A DNA stretch of 64,000 nt from Ferrovibrio sp. Lineage in GTDB: Bacteria; Pseudomonadota; Alphaproteobacteria; Ferrovibrionales; Ferrovibrionaceae. The notes beneath the pieces were generated by a model that saw nothing but the letters and a program-made list of their open reading frames with translations, did no database searches and was not told the origin of the DNA. Made by a program: the position numbers and the translations under genes. Below are positions 27,653 through 35,707 of the stretch, piece after piece (the stretch's first letter is position 1; each line of letters starts with the position of its first letter). The DNA lies in the NCBI GenBank assembly GCA_017991315.1, contig JAGOQS010000002.1, positions 558,001-622,000 of the forward strand. Reading direction: 5' to 3'.

Positions 27653-28425
27653 CCAATCAGGCCGCCAAAACGGATATTGCCCTTGGCCAAGCCTTCCTGG
27701 ACAATGCTGACACCTCCTGCCCGCAGCATCCAGTCTAGCCGGTAATCGCGATACTGCCGCTTGGCCTGCGACCCGGCATAGGCTTCAGCCATTGCCTTGA
27801 ATTCCGCTATGCCGGCCTTTGCCTCGGCCATGGTCTGCTGCACACTCGGCCGCTCCAGCGCGCGGGTCAGCCACGCGGCGAGTTTGCTGCCTTCTGGCGG
27901 CGGCGTGCGCTGGCCGCGCGCATTCATCACATGCGGAAACACCGCGCAATCGGCGCGGCCCCAGGCCTCACCGCCAAAATACGGTTTATCCCCGAGTTGC
28001 TGCTCGAGATAGGCGAAAAATTGCTGCAGGCTGTTCTTTGCCTCGGCCAGGATCGCCGCCTGCAACTCGCCCTGGGCCCGGCGGAACACCGTCACCTCGC
28101 TGGTGCAGAAGATCACCGCCTCGAACGGGCCGTCGCAGAGTTCCTCAATCTGGCGCGCCCGGGCGCGGCCCAGCGGGTCCTTCGGCAGCAAAGCCGGCTC
28201 CGGCCATTTATCCTCGATATAATCGAGGATGATGCTGGAATCCCATACCGCCGCATCGCCATCCAGCAGCAGCGGGATTTCGCCGCGCGGGTTGGCGGCG
28301 CGCACCGGATCGGCGGTCGTAAGATCAGTGCCCCGGATCTCAAATGGAATATTCTTTTCGCGCAGCGCGATTTTCACCTTCTGGGCGAAGGGCGACAACG
28401 CCACGTCGATAAGCACCAGGGTCAT
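27649..28425 (-). CDS. glutathione S-transferase family protein
   Basis: The ATG at 28425 follows GGGAGGAAAG. The 258-residue protein has an N-terminal thioredoxin fold with SPFAQKVKIALREK, the cis-Pro motif GEIPLLLDGD and the DSSIILDYIE segment that binds the glutathione gamma-glutamyl group. The C-terminal helical domain is longer than usual by about 30 residues (tail after about residue 220). The Ser/Cys position near Ser11 suggests a beta- or zeta-like GST. Substrate is unknown. Confidence 0.85.
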   Translation of the reverse strand: MTLVLIDVALSPFAQKVKIALREKNIPFEIRGTDLTTADPVRAANPRGEIPLLLDGDAAVWDSSIILDYIEDKWPEPALLPKDPLGRARARQIEELCDGPFEAVIFCTSEVTVFRRAQGELQAAILAEAKNSLQQFFAYLEQQLGDKPYFGGEAWGRADCAVFPHVMNARGQRTPPPEGSKLAAWLTRALERPSVQQTMAEAKAGIAEFKAMAEAYAGSQAKRQYRDYRLDWMLRAGGVSIVQEGLAKGNIRFGGLIG

Positions 28426-28562
28426 CTGCTTTCCTCCCACGTTACACTGTTACGGCAAGTGTCCGCGGCAGTGTGACGGCGGTCAAGCGTTCCCGACAAA
28501 ACCGGGGGTAGCGAACTGCCGATGGATGAAGCCCCGGGGCCAGCCATGCTATAAACGTGGCC

Positions 28563-29036
28563 ATGCGATTCCGCCCAGCCTCCCTGCTTCCCATGGCGGC
28601 CGCGTTCTGTCTTGCCGCCACCCCGCTGGCGGCGCAGAACCCGCCTGCCCCACCGCCGCCGCTCAAGGCCGCCCCGACCATCTTCCTGGCCGAGGGCACC
28701 GTGCTGGCCACCGGCCATGTGCTGGGCGGCGCCACCACCATCCCGGCCAATCCAGGCCAGGTGATCGTGCGTTTCGAGGACAACAGCACCGAAATCTGGA
28801 CCGTGGAAGTCAGCGAGGGGGAGACCCGCGTGTTTCGCCCCGGCAATGTGCTGGTGGCCAAGGCGGAATTCGTTGCCCGCGAGCGCGACGGCCATCCGTC
28901 CTGCTTCATCTACCAGATGCATATCGCGCCGGAATGGATCGGGGCGCCCGGCGGCAGCAGCACCGGCGGCAAACCGGATATCAGCACCGCCGACGACAAG
29001 GTCTATTCCTTCCGCGAAGCGCCCTGCCCTAAATGA
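28563..29036 (+). CDS. secreted protein of unknown function
   Basis: The ATG at 28563 is preferred to a GTG two codons upstream. The 157-residue product has a signal peptide ending near AAQ, a Pro-rich linker, then a compact beta-rich domain (GQVIVRFEDNSTEIWTVEV, TRVFRPGNVLVAKAEF). It contains two Cys in the mature part (SCFIY and APCPK) that could form a disulphide. No family recognised. Its TGA overlaps the start of the DUF1569 gene (ATGA). Confidence 0.65.
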   Translation: MRFRPASLLPMAAAFCLAATPLAAQNPPAPPPPLKAAPTIFLAEGTVLATGHVLGGATTIPANPGQVIVRFEDNSTEIWTVEVSEGETRVFRPGNVLVAKAEFVARERDGHPSCFIYQMHIAPEWIGAPGGSSTGGKPDISTADDKVYSFREAPCPK

Positions 29037-29488
29037 ATCCGCTGGCCGACCTCCCTGCCGCGCGCCGCGCGCTGGAAGAATTGCGAAGCCGAGGCAGCAG
29101 TAATCCAATGGCTGGGCCGGTCAGCCTGCATCAGGCGCTGCATCACTGCGCCCAGAGCCTGGAATACGGGTTGCACGGCTTTCCCCAGCTCAAGCCCGCC
29201 TGGTTCCGCGCCAGCATCGGCCCACTGGCGGCGCGTGTGTTCCTGGCGCGCGGCCGGCTGAAGCATGGCCTGGATGCGCCGATCCCGGGCGCGCCGGAAA
29301 TTCCCCGCGAGGGTGACATGGCCGCCGCCTATACGCGGCTATTCGCGGCCATCGATGCCTTCGAGGCAGCAGTGCAGAACCGGGCAGCGCTGCAGCCGCA
29401 TTTCGCCTATGGCGATGTCGCTCCTGCCGAGTATGCCCGGCTGCAGGCCTACCATATCGCCGAGCATCTGAACGCCTTGCGACGCTAG
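29033..29488 (+). CDS. DUF1569 (DinB-like) protein
   Basis: A 151-residue cytosolic helical protein. The segments SLHQALHHCAQSLEYGLHGF, APEIPREGD and LQPHFAYGDV....YARLQAYHIAEHLNALR fit DUF1569, a branch of the DinB/YfiT four-helix superfamily. His residues in LHHCAQ, PHFAYG and YHIAEHL are placed to bind a metal as in DinB proteins. Function unknown. It is translationally coupled to the preceding secreted-protein gene. Confidence 0.75.
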   Translation: MNPLADLPAARRALEELRSRGSSNPMAGPVSLHQALHHCAQSLEYGLHGFPQLKPAWFRASIGPLAARVFLARGRLKHGLDAPIPGAPEIPREGDMAAAYTRLFAAIDAFEAAVQNRAALQPHFAYGDVAPAEYARLQAYHIAEHLNALRR

Positions 29489-29556
29489 AGCGTGATGACG
29501 CTTGATTGATGCACGACGCTCGCCTGGTGGCGAACGGCCATGTGGACACAAAAACA

Positions 29557-29582
29557 CGGCGGCGGTGCTAGCACCGCCGCCG
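29557..29582. terminator. GC-rich hairpin between convergent genes
   Basis: A perfect 12-bp stem (29557-29568 with 29571-29582) separates the DUF1569 gene from the convergent oxidoreductase gene. No long T run follows on either strand, so it may work in both directions or with Rho. Confidence 0.6.
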
Positions 29583-29625
29583 AAACCGTCTCAAGTTGAC
29601 GCAGGGTCAGGCGTAAACGCGATGT

Positions 29626-30714
29626 TTATTCCGCTGCCTGGGCCAGGGTCGGGTAATCGGTATAACCCTTGGCGCCGCCGCCATAGAGCGTGGCGCGCTC
29701 CACGGCATTGAGCGGCGCATCGCGGCGCAGGCGTTCAACCAGATCAGGATTGGCGATGAACGGCCGGCCGAAGGCGATCATGTCGGCTTCGTTCTGTGCC
29801 AGTACCGCCTGCGCCATGGCGCGGTCATAGCCGTTATTGGCGATCCACACGCCGTTGTAACGCTGGCGCAGCGCCTTGTAGTCGAAGCCGGCGCCGAAAT
29901 TGCGGTCGCCGCCAGTGGCGCCCTCGATGATGTGGATATAGACCGGCTTCAGCTTGTTCAGTTCCTCGACCACATAGTTGAACAGCGGCTGCGGATTGCT
30001 GTCGGCGGCATCGTTGGCCGGCGTTACCGGCGAGATGCGGATGGCGGTGCGGTCGGCGCCCACGGCATCGGTGATCGCCTTCATGGCACCGAGCAGTACC
30101 TTGGCGCGGTTCTGGATCGAGCCGCCATACTCGTCGGTGCGCTGGTTCGAACCATCGCGCAGGAATTGATCCAGCAGATAGCCATTGGCGCCATGGGCCT
30201 CAACGCCGTCGAAGCCGGCGGCAATGGCATTCTCCGCCGCCTTGCCATAGGCGGCGATGATTGCCGGGATCTCGCTGGCGTCGAGCGCGCGTGGCTCGGA
30301 CACATCGGCGAAGCCGCCATTCACAAAGGTCTTGGTCTTGGCGCGGATAGCCGAGGGCGCCACCGGCGCCTGGCCACCCGGTTGCAACGACGAGTGGCTG
30401 ACGCGGCCGACATGCCAGAGCTGCAGGAAGATGCGACCGCCCTTGGCATGCACCGCGTCCGTCACCTTGCGCCAGCCGGCGATCTGCTCCGGTGAGTGGA
30501 TGCCGGGCGTATCCTGGTAGCCCTGGCCTTCCGGCACGATCTGCGTCGCCTCGGCGATGATCAGGCCGGCATCGGCGCGCTGGCCGTAATATTCCGCCAT
30601 CAGCTCGGTCGGCACATTGCCTGGGGCGGCGCGGTTGCGGGTCAGCGGCGCCATGGCGATGCGGTTCTTCAAATCATAGCGGCCCAGGCGAATGGGCGAG
30701 AATAAGTCGGTCAT
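29626..30714 (-). CDS. Old Yellow Enzyme family FMN ene-reductase (NemA-like)
   Basis: The 362-residue product is an (alpha/beta)8 FMN flavoprotein. Visible motifs are FSPIRLGRYDLKNRIAMAPL with TRNRA after it (FMN site), AEATQI, LWHVGR (the His-x2-Asn/His pair region for substrate), GVEAHGANGYLLDQFLRDG and NRTDEYGG-like NQRTDEYGGSI, and a late AFGRPFIANPDLV. It reduces activated C=C bonds, nitrate esters or N-ethylmaleimide with NAD(P)H. It is divergent from the arsR gene with 213 bp between them; a link to metalloid stress is possible but unproven. Confidence 0.92.
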   Translation of the reverse strand: MTDLFSPIRLGRYDLKNRIAMAPLTRNRAAPGNVPTELMAEYYGQRADAGLIIAEATQIVPEGQGYQDTPGIHSPEQIAGWRKVTDAVHAKGGRIFLQLWHVGRVSHSSLQPGGQAPVAPSAIRAKTKTFVNGGFADVSEPRALDASEIPAIIAAYGKAAENAIAAGFDGVEAHGANGYLLDQFLRDGSNQRTDEYGGSIQNRAKVLLGAMKAITDAVGADRTAIRISPVTPANDAADSNPQPLFNYVVEELNKLKPVYIHIIEGATGGDRNFGAGFDYKALRQRYNGVWIANNGYDRAMAQAVLAQNEADMIAFGRPFIANPDLVERLRRDAPLNAVERATLYGGGAKGYTDYPTLAQAAE

Positions 30715-30872
30715 GCTGGGAATCCTGTGATCTGTCCGGAATGGGTTGCTGAGGCGGGCAGGCCTAAGATAGGGGTGGATCAGGGATAGGCAACAAGCCG
30801 CCGGGTGGCATTTTAATAGCCGCCATGCCGGGCGCCAAATGACCAGCACCAGACGCCAGCGCAGAACGGCGC

Positions 30873-30913
30873 TTGACTCCTGGCGTGGCCATTATATGTT
30901 ATTCGTCGAATAA
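30873..30913 (+). promoter_or_regulatory. arsR promoter with palindromic ArsR operator
   Basis: TTGACT (30873-30878) and TATGTT (30895-30900) with a 16-base spacer form a sigma70-type promoter. A perfect 7+7 bp palindrome, TTATTCG-T-CGAATAA (30899-30913), starts on the -10 box and covers the expected transcription start, the normal position for ArsR repression. Confidence 0.7.
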
Positions 30914-30927
30914 CGAATGGACTAGCT

Positions 30928-31287
30928 GTGACCACCCGCTCCACCACGAGAAAGCCGAAACCCAACGCCGATTGCTGCCCCCCTGGTGCGGCCCCCTCGG
31001 AACTGGTGGAGGCTCCGCGCCCAGAGGATGACGAACTGGCCGAACTGGCCAAAGCGCTTGGCCATCCGGTTCGCATTCTCATCATCCGCAACCTGCTGCG
31101 GATCGGCGCCTGCTATTTCGGCAAGCTCGCCGACCTGCTCCCCGTGGCCGCGTCAACCGCCTCGCAGCATCTCACCATCCTCAAGGAAGCCGGGCTGGTC
31201 AAAGGCGATATCAGCGATGCCCGCCCCTGCTATTGCGTGGATGTGAAGAAACTGCGCCGTCTGCAACACCTGATAGGCGACCTTTAA
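30928..31287 (+). CDS. arsR: ArsR-family metalloid-responsive repressor
   Basis: The GTG at 30928 is the only sensible start after the operator and gives 119 residues. The winged helix-turn-helix includes LAKALGHPVRILIIRNLLRI and STASQHLTILKEAGLVKG. Sensor cysteines are placed as in the Corynebacterium type (CgArsR): vicinal Cys16-Cys17 near the N terminus and Cys62 in the helix GACYFGKLADL; Cys101 and Cys103 (PCYCVD) are additional. It should bind As(III) or Sb(III) and leave the operator. It controls itself and the two genes that follow. Confidence 0.87.
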   Translation: MTTRSTTRKPKPNADCCPPGAAPSELVEAPRPEDDELAELAKALGHPVRILIIRNLLRIGACYFGKLADLLPVAASTASQHLTILKEAGLVKGDISDARPCYCVDVKKLRRLQHLIGDL

Positions 31288-31302
31288 AAAATTTCCCCAG
31301 TC

Positions 31303-31329
31303 ATTCGCCCTTCGGCGAATAACGAAAGG
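31303..31329 (+). promoter_or_regulatory. second ArsR-operator-like inverted repeat
   Basis: ATTCGCC (31303-31309) and GGCGAAT (31314-31320) form an inverted repeat with a 4-base centre. The right half continues as CGAATAACGAA (31316-31326), the same 11 bases as found at 30907-30917 in the arsR operator. It lies 8 bp before the flavoprotein start codon. Confidence 0.55.
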
Positions 31330-31336
31330 CTATGTC

Positions 31337-32731
31337 ATGAATGCGATCAACCACCCCAATCTCGGCAACGACCTTCCCGTGATCGTCATTGGCGCCGGCC
31401 CTGTCGGCCTTGCTGCCGCAGCGCATCTGCTGGCGCGCGGCATTGGCGTCAAGCTTCTCGAAGCTGGCCCGGATGTGGGTAGCCATGTGCGCGACTGGGG
31501 CCATATCCGCCTATTTTCGCCTTGGTCCTATAACATCGATGCCGCCAGCCGCGCCCTGCTGCTGAAAACCGGATGGCAGGCCCCACGCCGAAGCCAGCAC
31601 CCGACCGGCGCCGAGTTATATACCCAATACCTGAAGCCGCTGGCCGAAACGCCCGAGATTGCATCAGTTGTGGAGTATGATGCCCGCGTAATTGCCGTAA
31701 GCCGCCTGGGTTTTGACAAGATGAAATCGAGTGGCCGTGACCTGGCACCATTTACTATTCTGGTGCGGAAACCAGATGGCGCCGAGCGGATCGAACTGGC
31801 CCGCGCGGTGATTGACTGCTCCGGCACCTGGAGCCAGCACAATCCGATCGGCACCAATGGCTTGCCTGTGCCTGGCGAAATCGCCGCCCGTGACCGCATC
31901 GCCTATGGCACGCCAGATGTCTTGACCGACGTGCGTTATGCCAACCAGCGGATACTGGTCACCGGCGCTGGTCATTCGGCGGCGAATGTCCTGCTCGACC
32001 TGGTGGCGCTGCGGCAGCGGGCGCCGCAGACGGAAATCATCTGGGCCGTGCGCGGTGCAAGCCTTGCCCGCCTGTTTGGCGGCGGCGCGAATGATAAGCT
32101 TGAGGCGCGCGGCGCACTCGGGCGCAGCCTGGAGAACATGGTGGCCGGCGGGCAGATCACGGTTCATATGCAAAGCAGCATCGCGCATATTGAGACCGGC
32201 GAACCCTTGACGGTTACACTCCGTCGCCAGCACCTTGATCCAATGGTGATAGAGGTTGACCGCATCATCGTTGCCACCGGGCAGCGCCCTGACCTTACGA
32301 TGCTGCGTGAGGTTCGGCTGGATCTTGACCCCGCCACGGAAAGCCCGCGTATCCTGGCGCCGATGATCGATCCGAATGTGCATTCCTGCGGCACCGTGCG
32401 CCCGCATGGCCATCGGGAGTTGTCACAGCCGGATGCCGGCTTCTATATCGCCGGCATCAAGAGCTATGGCCGCGCCCCCACATTCCTGCTGGCAACAGGC
32501 TATGAGCAGGTGCGCTCCATCGCGGCTGCCATCGCGGGAGATCTTGCGGCAGCGGATGACATCCAGCTTGAACTACCCGAAACTGGCGTGTGCAGCACGA
32601 ACCTGCCTGTCGAAACCTCCTCCTGTTCGTCTTCGTCCTGCTCAACCCAATCTGAGTCGCCTGCGGTTCAAGTCGTGTCCGGCTGCGGCACCAGCAAGGC
32701 GAAACAGACCACCACGCAAGGCTGCTGCTGA
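31337..32731 (+). CDS. ArsV-like FAD/NAD(P)H monooxygenase with Cys-rich C-terminal tail
   Basis: A 464-residue flavoprotein with two dinucleotide folds: FAD site VIVIGAGPVGLAAAAHLL near residue 15 and NAD(P)H site ILVTGAGHSAANVLL near residue 210, then a VATGQRPDL closing motif. It belongs to the single-component flavin monooxygenase group. Order arsR-flavoprotein-MFS is that described for arsR-arsV-arsK loci, where ArsV oxidises trivalent antimony and organoarsenicals, so it probably detoxifies by oxidation in the cytosol. The last 46 residues hold six cysteines (419, 430, 435, 450, 463, 464), ending in a Cys-Cys pair, in a Ser/Thr-rich disordered tail. Confidence 0.75.
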   Translation: MNAINHPNLGNDLPVIVIGAGPVGLAAAAHLLARGIGVKLLEAGPDVGSHVRDWGHIRLFSPWSYNIDAASRALLLKTGWQAPRRSQHPTGAELYTQYLKPLAETPEIASVVEYDARVIAVSRLGFDKMKSSGRDLAPFTILVRKPDGAERIELARAVIDCSGTWSQHNPIGTNGLPVPGEIAARDRIAYGTPDVLTDVRYANQRILVTGAGHSAANVLLDLVALRQRAPQTEIIWAVRGASLARLFGGGANDKLEARGALGRSLENMVAGGQITVHMQSSIAHIETGEPLTVTLRRQHLDPMVIEVDRIIVATGQRPDLTMLREVRLDLDPATESPRILAPMIDPNVHSCGTVRPHGHRELSQPDAGFYIAGIKSYGRAPTFLLATGYEQVRSIAAAIAGDLAAADDIQLELPETGVCSTNLPVETSSCSSSSCSTQSESPAVQVVSGCGTSKAKQTTTQGCC

Positions 32732-32734
32732 TCC

Positions 32735-33925
32735 ATGCCCATTGCAAAAGAGCGCCGCACCCTGATCGTCATCGCGTTGGGTACAGCGCAGACACTTGCC
32801 TGGGGTTCGACCTACTATCTGCCAGCTATTCTCGCAGCCCCCATGGCCGATACTTTCGGGGTTTCGACCGGGTTCGTGTATGGCGTTTTTTCCATCGCCA
32901 TGCTGATCACGGCTTTCTTCGGCCCGGGTGTCGGCCAGCGGATTGACCGCTTCGGCGGGCGCGGTGTTCTCACCACATCCAGCCTGGTCTTTGCGCTGGG
33001 CCTGATCCTGCTTGGCGCCTCTCCCAATCTGGTGGTATTCGTCATCGGCTGGCTGGCAATCGGTCTGGGCATGGCCATGGGCCTGTATGAAGCAGGCTTC
33101 GCCACCCTTACCGCCATCTACGGCAAGGATGCCCGCAGCGCCATCACCGGCATCACGCTGCTTGCCGGCTTCGCCAGCACCATCTGCTGGCCGATCTCAA
33201 CCATCGTGGAAGCGGAATGGGGCTGGCGCGTTGCCTGCTATGTCTGGGCAGCCGCCCATCTGCTGATCGGCCTGCCGATCAATCGCCTGTTGATACCGAA
33301 GACGGACTCTCAAGCATCCGTCAGCGCACCATCCGCCAGCAGTGAGGCGCCATCGAATCCTGACACATCCATGTTCAGCCGCCCGATGATATTGCTCGGC
33401 ATCTCTTTCGCGGCCATGTGGATCACCAGCACGGCCCTGGCCGCCCACCTTCCCCGGATACTGGAGGCAGCCGGCGCGACAAAGACCGTGGCAGTTGCCG
33501 CAGCCTCGCTGGTCGGGCCGGCGCAGGTGGCGGCGCGCATACTGGAACATAGCGTGCTGCAGCGCTATCACCCGCTACTCTCGGCAAGGCTGGCGACAAT
33601 CACCCATCCGATCGGATTTGCCATGCTGCTGATCTTCGGACCGGCCGCAGCCTATGTCTTCACGATCCTGCATGGATCCGGCAACGGTGTAATCAGCATT
33701 GCCAAGGGCACCCTGCCGCTGGCGATCTTCGGGCCGATTGGCTATGGCCGCCGCCAGGGATACCTCGCGGCGCCTTCGCGCTTCGGGCAGGCAGCGGCGC
33801 CCTTCGTTTTCGCCTTGCTGCTGGAGCAATACGGCCACTACGTCCTGCTATTCACCAGCGGCCTCTGCGTGATCTCGCTGGTCGCCCTGATGCTGCTGCG
33901 CAACACCAATGAACAAGCCAATTGA
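32735..33925 (+). CDS. MFS efflux transporter, ArsK-like
   Basis: A 396-residue, 12-helix major-facilitator protein, beginning 3 bp after the flavoprotein gene. The first helix (GTAQTLAWGSTYYLPAIL) and loop 2-3 motif (GQRIDRFGGRG) are typical of a small MFS branch that includes ArsK, an exporter of arsenite, antimonite and methylarsenite. The central loop is Ser/Pro-rich. Family placement is from memory and gene order; it could instead export another compound, but its position in the ars operon makes metalloid efflux the best reading. Confidence 0.72.
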   Translation: MPIAKERRTLIVIALGTAQTLAWGSTYYLPAILAAPMADTFGVSTGFVYGVFSIAMLITAFFGPGVGQRIDRFGGRGVLTTSSLVFALGLILLGASPNLVVFVIGWLAIGLGMAMGLYEAGFATLTAIYGKDARSAITGITLLAGFASTICWPISTIVEAEWGWRVACYVWAAAHLLIGLPINRLLIPKTDSQASVSAPSASSEAPSNPDTSMFSRPMILLGISFAAMWITSTALAAHLPRILEAAGATKTVAVAAASLVGPAQVAARILEHSVLQRYHPLLSARLATITHPIGFAMLLIFGPAAAYVFTILHGSGNGVISIAKGTLPLAIFGPIGYGRRQGYLAAPSRFGQAAAPFVFALLLEQYGHYVLLFTSGLCVISLVALMLLRNTNEQAN

Positions 33926-33940
33926 TTGCAGCGGGATGCG

Positions 33941-34435
33941 CTACAGATAGGCAATAAGCCGGCCGCAAATCACCACACCGGTCCAGAACAGCAGCGAGGC
34001 AGCGGCCGCGATCTTGGCGGCGCGCGGCGGCTCAGTGCTCCAGGCGGCGATTTTGCCCCAGGGACCGTAATGAAACAGCAACACATTCAGCAGCCCGAGC
34101 GCGATAAGCACCAGCTTGATCTGGAAAGCCGGGTTGGCGGCGAGGTGAGTCGCCTCGGTGCTGAACAAGAGCAATCCCATGGCGATGGCGAGACCGAGGC
34201 CATAGCCAGCCAGCGGTATGCTGATCCGGGCCAATTGCACCGGCGAGAGTGATCGCCCGAAGCCGAGCAGGCGCAGGTCGAAAATGGCAATACCGGCAAA
34301 CAAAGCCACGAAGCCGAGGATATGCAGCACTTCCACCGCCGGATAGAGCAGCAATTCCTCGCGCATGGCGCGGCCAAGGCTGGAATGCTCCAGCGCGAGC
34401 AGCAGTGGGTGCTGGATGGCGCCGTGATCGGCCAC
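33941..34435 (-). CDS. multi-pass membrane protein, DUF6644-like
   Basis: A 164-residue protein with four hydrophobic helices and the pattern YPAVEVLHILGFVALFAGIA followed by FDLRLLGFGRSL, which I associate with DUF6644. A conserved Glu/His pair in the first helix (AVEVLH) could bind haem or metal. It starts with GTG 4 bp after the stop of the upstream DUF6152-like gene, so the two form an operon. Function unknown. Confidence 0.7.
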   Translation of the reverse strand: MADHGAIQHPLLLALEHSSLGRAMREELLLYPAVEVLHILGFVALFAGIAIFDLRLLGFGRSLSPVQLARISIPLAGYGLGLAIAMGLLLFSTEATHLAANPAFQIKLVLIALGLLNVLLFHYGPWGKIAAWSTEPPRAAKIAAAASLLFWTGVVICGRLIAYL

Positions 34436-34439
34436 GGCG

Positions 34440-34799
34440 TCAGCGCAGCTCTACGGTGAAGCCATTATGGGTCAGGCGTTCGGCGCGCATCTCGTCCGTA
34501 CGCGAGCGGCTCGGATAGCCCACCGCCACTACCTTGTCACCGACCTTGATATCCGCAATCGGCTTGCCGCGTGCCGCCATGCGGGCCGGGGGCGAGAGCG
34601 TCACCGTCCAGGTCTTGTCAGCCGTCTTGAGGCGCAATTCACCATGCGGGTTATTGGGATCAATCTCCGCCACCACGCCATCAAGCGTCAGCACTGTGGC
34701 GGCGTCGTAGGAACCCCAGCCATGATGCGCAAATGCCGGCGCGGCAAACAGCAGCAGGGCGGCTGACCCGAGAAGAACCTGGCGGCGGCTATACGGCAT
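34440..34799 (-). CDS. DUF6152-like periplasmic protein
   Basis: A 119-residue exported protein with an N-terminal SRR plus hydrophobic run ending AFAHHGWGSYD, which could be a Tat or Sec signal. The mature domain is a small beta-barrel-like unit (LTLDGVVAEIDPNNPHGELR, VGDKVVAVGYPSR) with the His-His-x-Trp start typical of DUF6152. That HHGW motif just after the cleavage site may bind copper in an amino-terminal fashion. It is co-transcribed with the four-helix membrane protein. Confidence 0.75.
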   Translation of the reverse strand: MPYSRRQVLLGSAALLLFAAPAFAHHGWGSYDAATVLTLDGVVAEIDPNNPHGELRLKTADKTWTVTLSPPARMAARGKPIADIKVGDKVVAVGYPSRSRTDEMRAERLTHNGFTVELR

Positions 34800-34913
34800 G
34801 ACACCCTCGCAGTGGCGACGAAGCCCAGAGAGTATAGCCGAAAATATTGCGGGCGGCGACTCAAGCTAGAGAGCCGCCGCCCGCTTTCCTCCACTAGACT
34901 TACGCCTAGCGCT

Positions 34914-35495
34914 TTAGCGCGTAATCACATAGGCGCCGCCAGGGATAATGACCGTGGTGGTCGTGGCTGGGGCCGCCGGCGCAGTCTGGATCACCGTGGT
35001 TCCAGGCGCCGCGGCCACAGGCGCCGCGGCATTCGGCACCAGCACCGTGCCGGCGGCCGGCACCAGGGTCACCTGCACGTTACGGTCAGGCGAGTTGCGC
35101 GTGATCACCGAGTAATTCTGATCGTTGATCAGCAGCAGGCGGCCAGCCTGCTCCACCTGAGCCTGCACATAATAGGTGCCATTCGGATTGATGGTGCCGA
35201 AATGGTAGCGCAGGTCGAAGCGAGCCGGCAGCGGTGCCGCGGCGATACGCTGCTCGGTCACGGTATAGGCGGCCATGTCGCCGCGCGTAGCATCGAGCAG
35301 GCGCACCACCAGCACCGAGTCAGCCGGCAGCACCATGCTATGGCGCGTGGAAATGGTGCCACTCACCGATTCCTGCGGCCCGGCGGCACAGGCAGCTAGT
35401 GGCATGGCAGCGATCAAGCCAACCAACGCCAAGGTCGCACGACGCGAGGGGCGCGGATGATTGGCATTCTTCGCAACAGTCTGAACAACGGTCAT
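34914..35495 (-). CDS. YbaY-family lipoprotein
   Basis: A 193-residue lipoprotein, lipobox LAAC (Cys36), after a long n-region. The middle (about residues 40-140) matches the YbaY/T3SS-pilotin-like fold: SGTISTRHSMVLPADSVLVV, then YYVQAQVEQAGRLLLINDQN and YSVITR. The C-terminal 50 residues are low-complexity Ala/Pro/Thr/Val, ending in IIPGGAYVITR. Lipoproteins of this class sit in the envelope with unclear roles. It is a single-gene unit. Confidence 0.75.
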   Translation of the reverse strand: MTVVQTVAKNANHPRPSRRATLALVGLIAAMPLAACAAGPQESVSGTISTRHSMVLPADSVLVVRLLDATRGDMAAYTVTEQRIAAAPLPARFDLRYHFGTINPNGTYYVQAQVEQAGRLLLINDQNYSVITRNSPDRNVQVTLVPAAGTVLVPNAAAPVAAAPGTTVIQTAPAAPATTTTVIIPGGAYVITR

Positions 35496-35707
35496 GGGAA
35501 GCTCCCTTATGCTTGGATTGGTCTATGTCTTCGGTTACGGCACCGGACAACGGGTCCGATGCTGAGGTTGAGGCTCCGGGCTTTTTTGCTGTCCGGCGCT
35601 GGTTCCATTGCCGCTCCGGAACGTGGCCCGAATGTGGCCGGGGCGGGGAATGATTGTGTGCAGCCAGCGCTTGAATTGGCTTTGCCGCGTCCCCATCTGC
35701 ATCAGCG

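Noticed and set aside
35520..35700. Terminator in the gap before the Ala/Gly-rich hypothetical gene
   Set aside because: A GGAC/GTCC stem and a T run are present but are not adjacent, so no convincing intrinsic terminator is formed.
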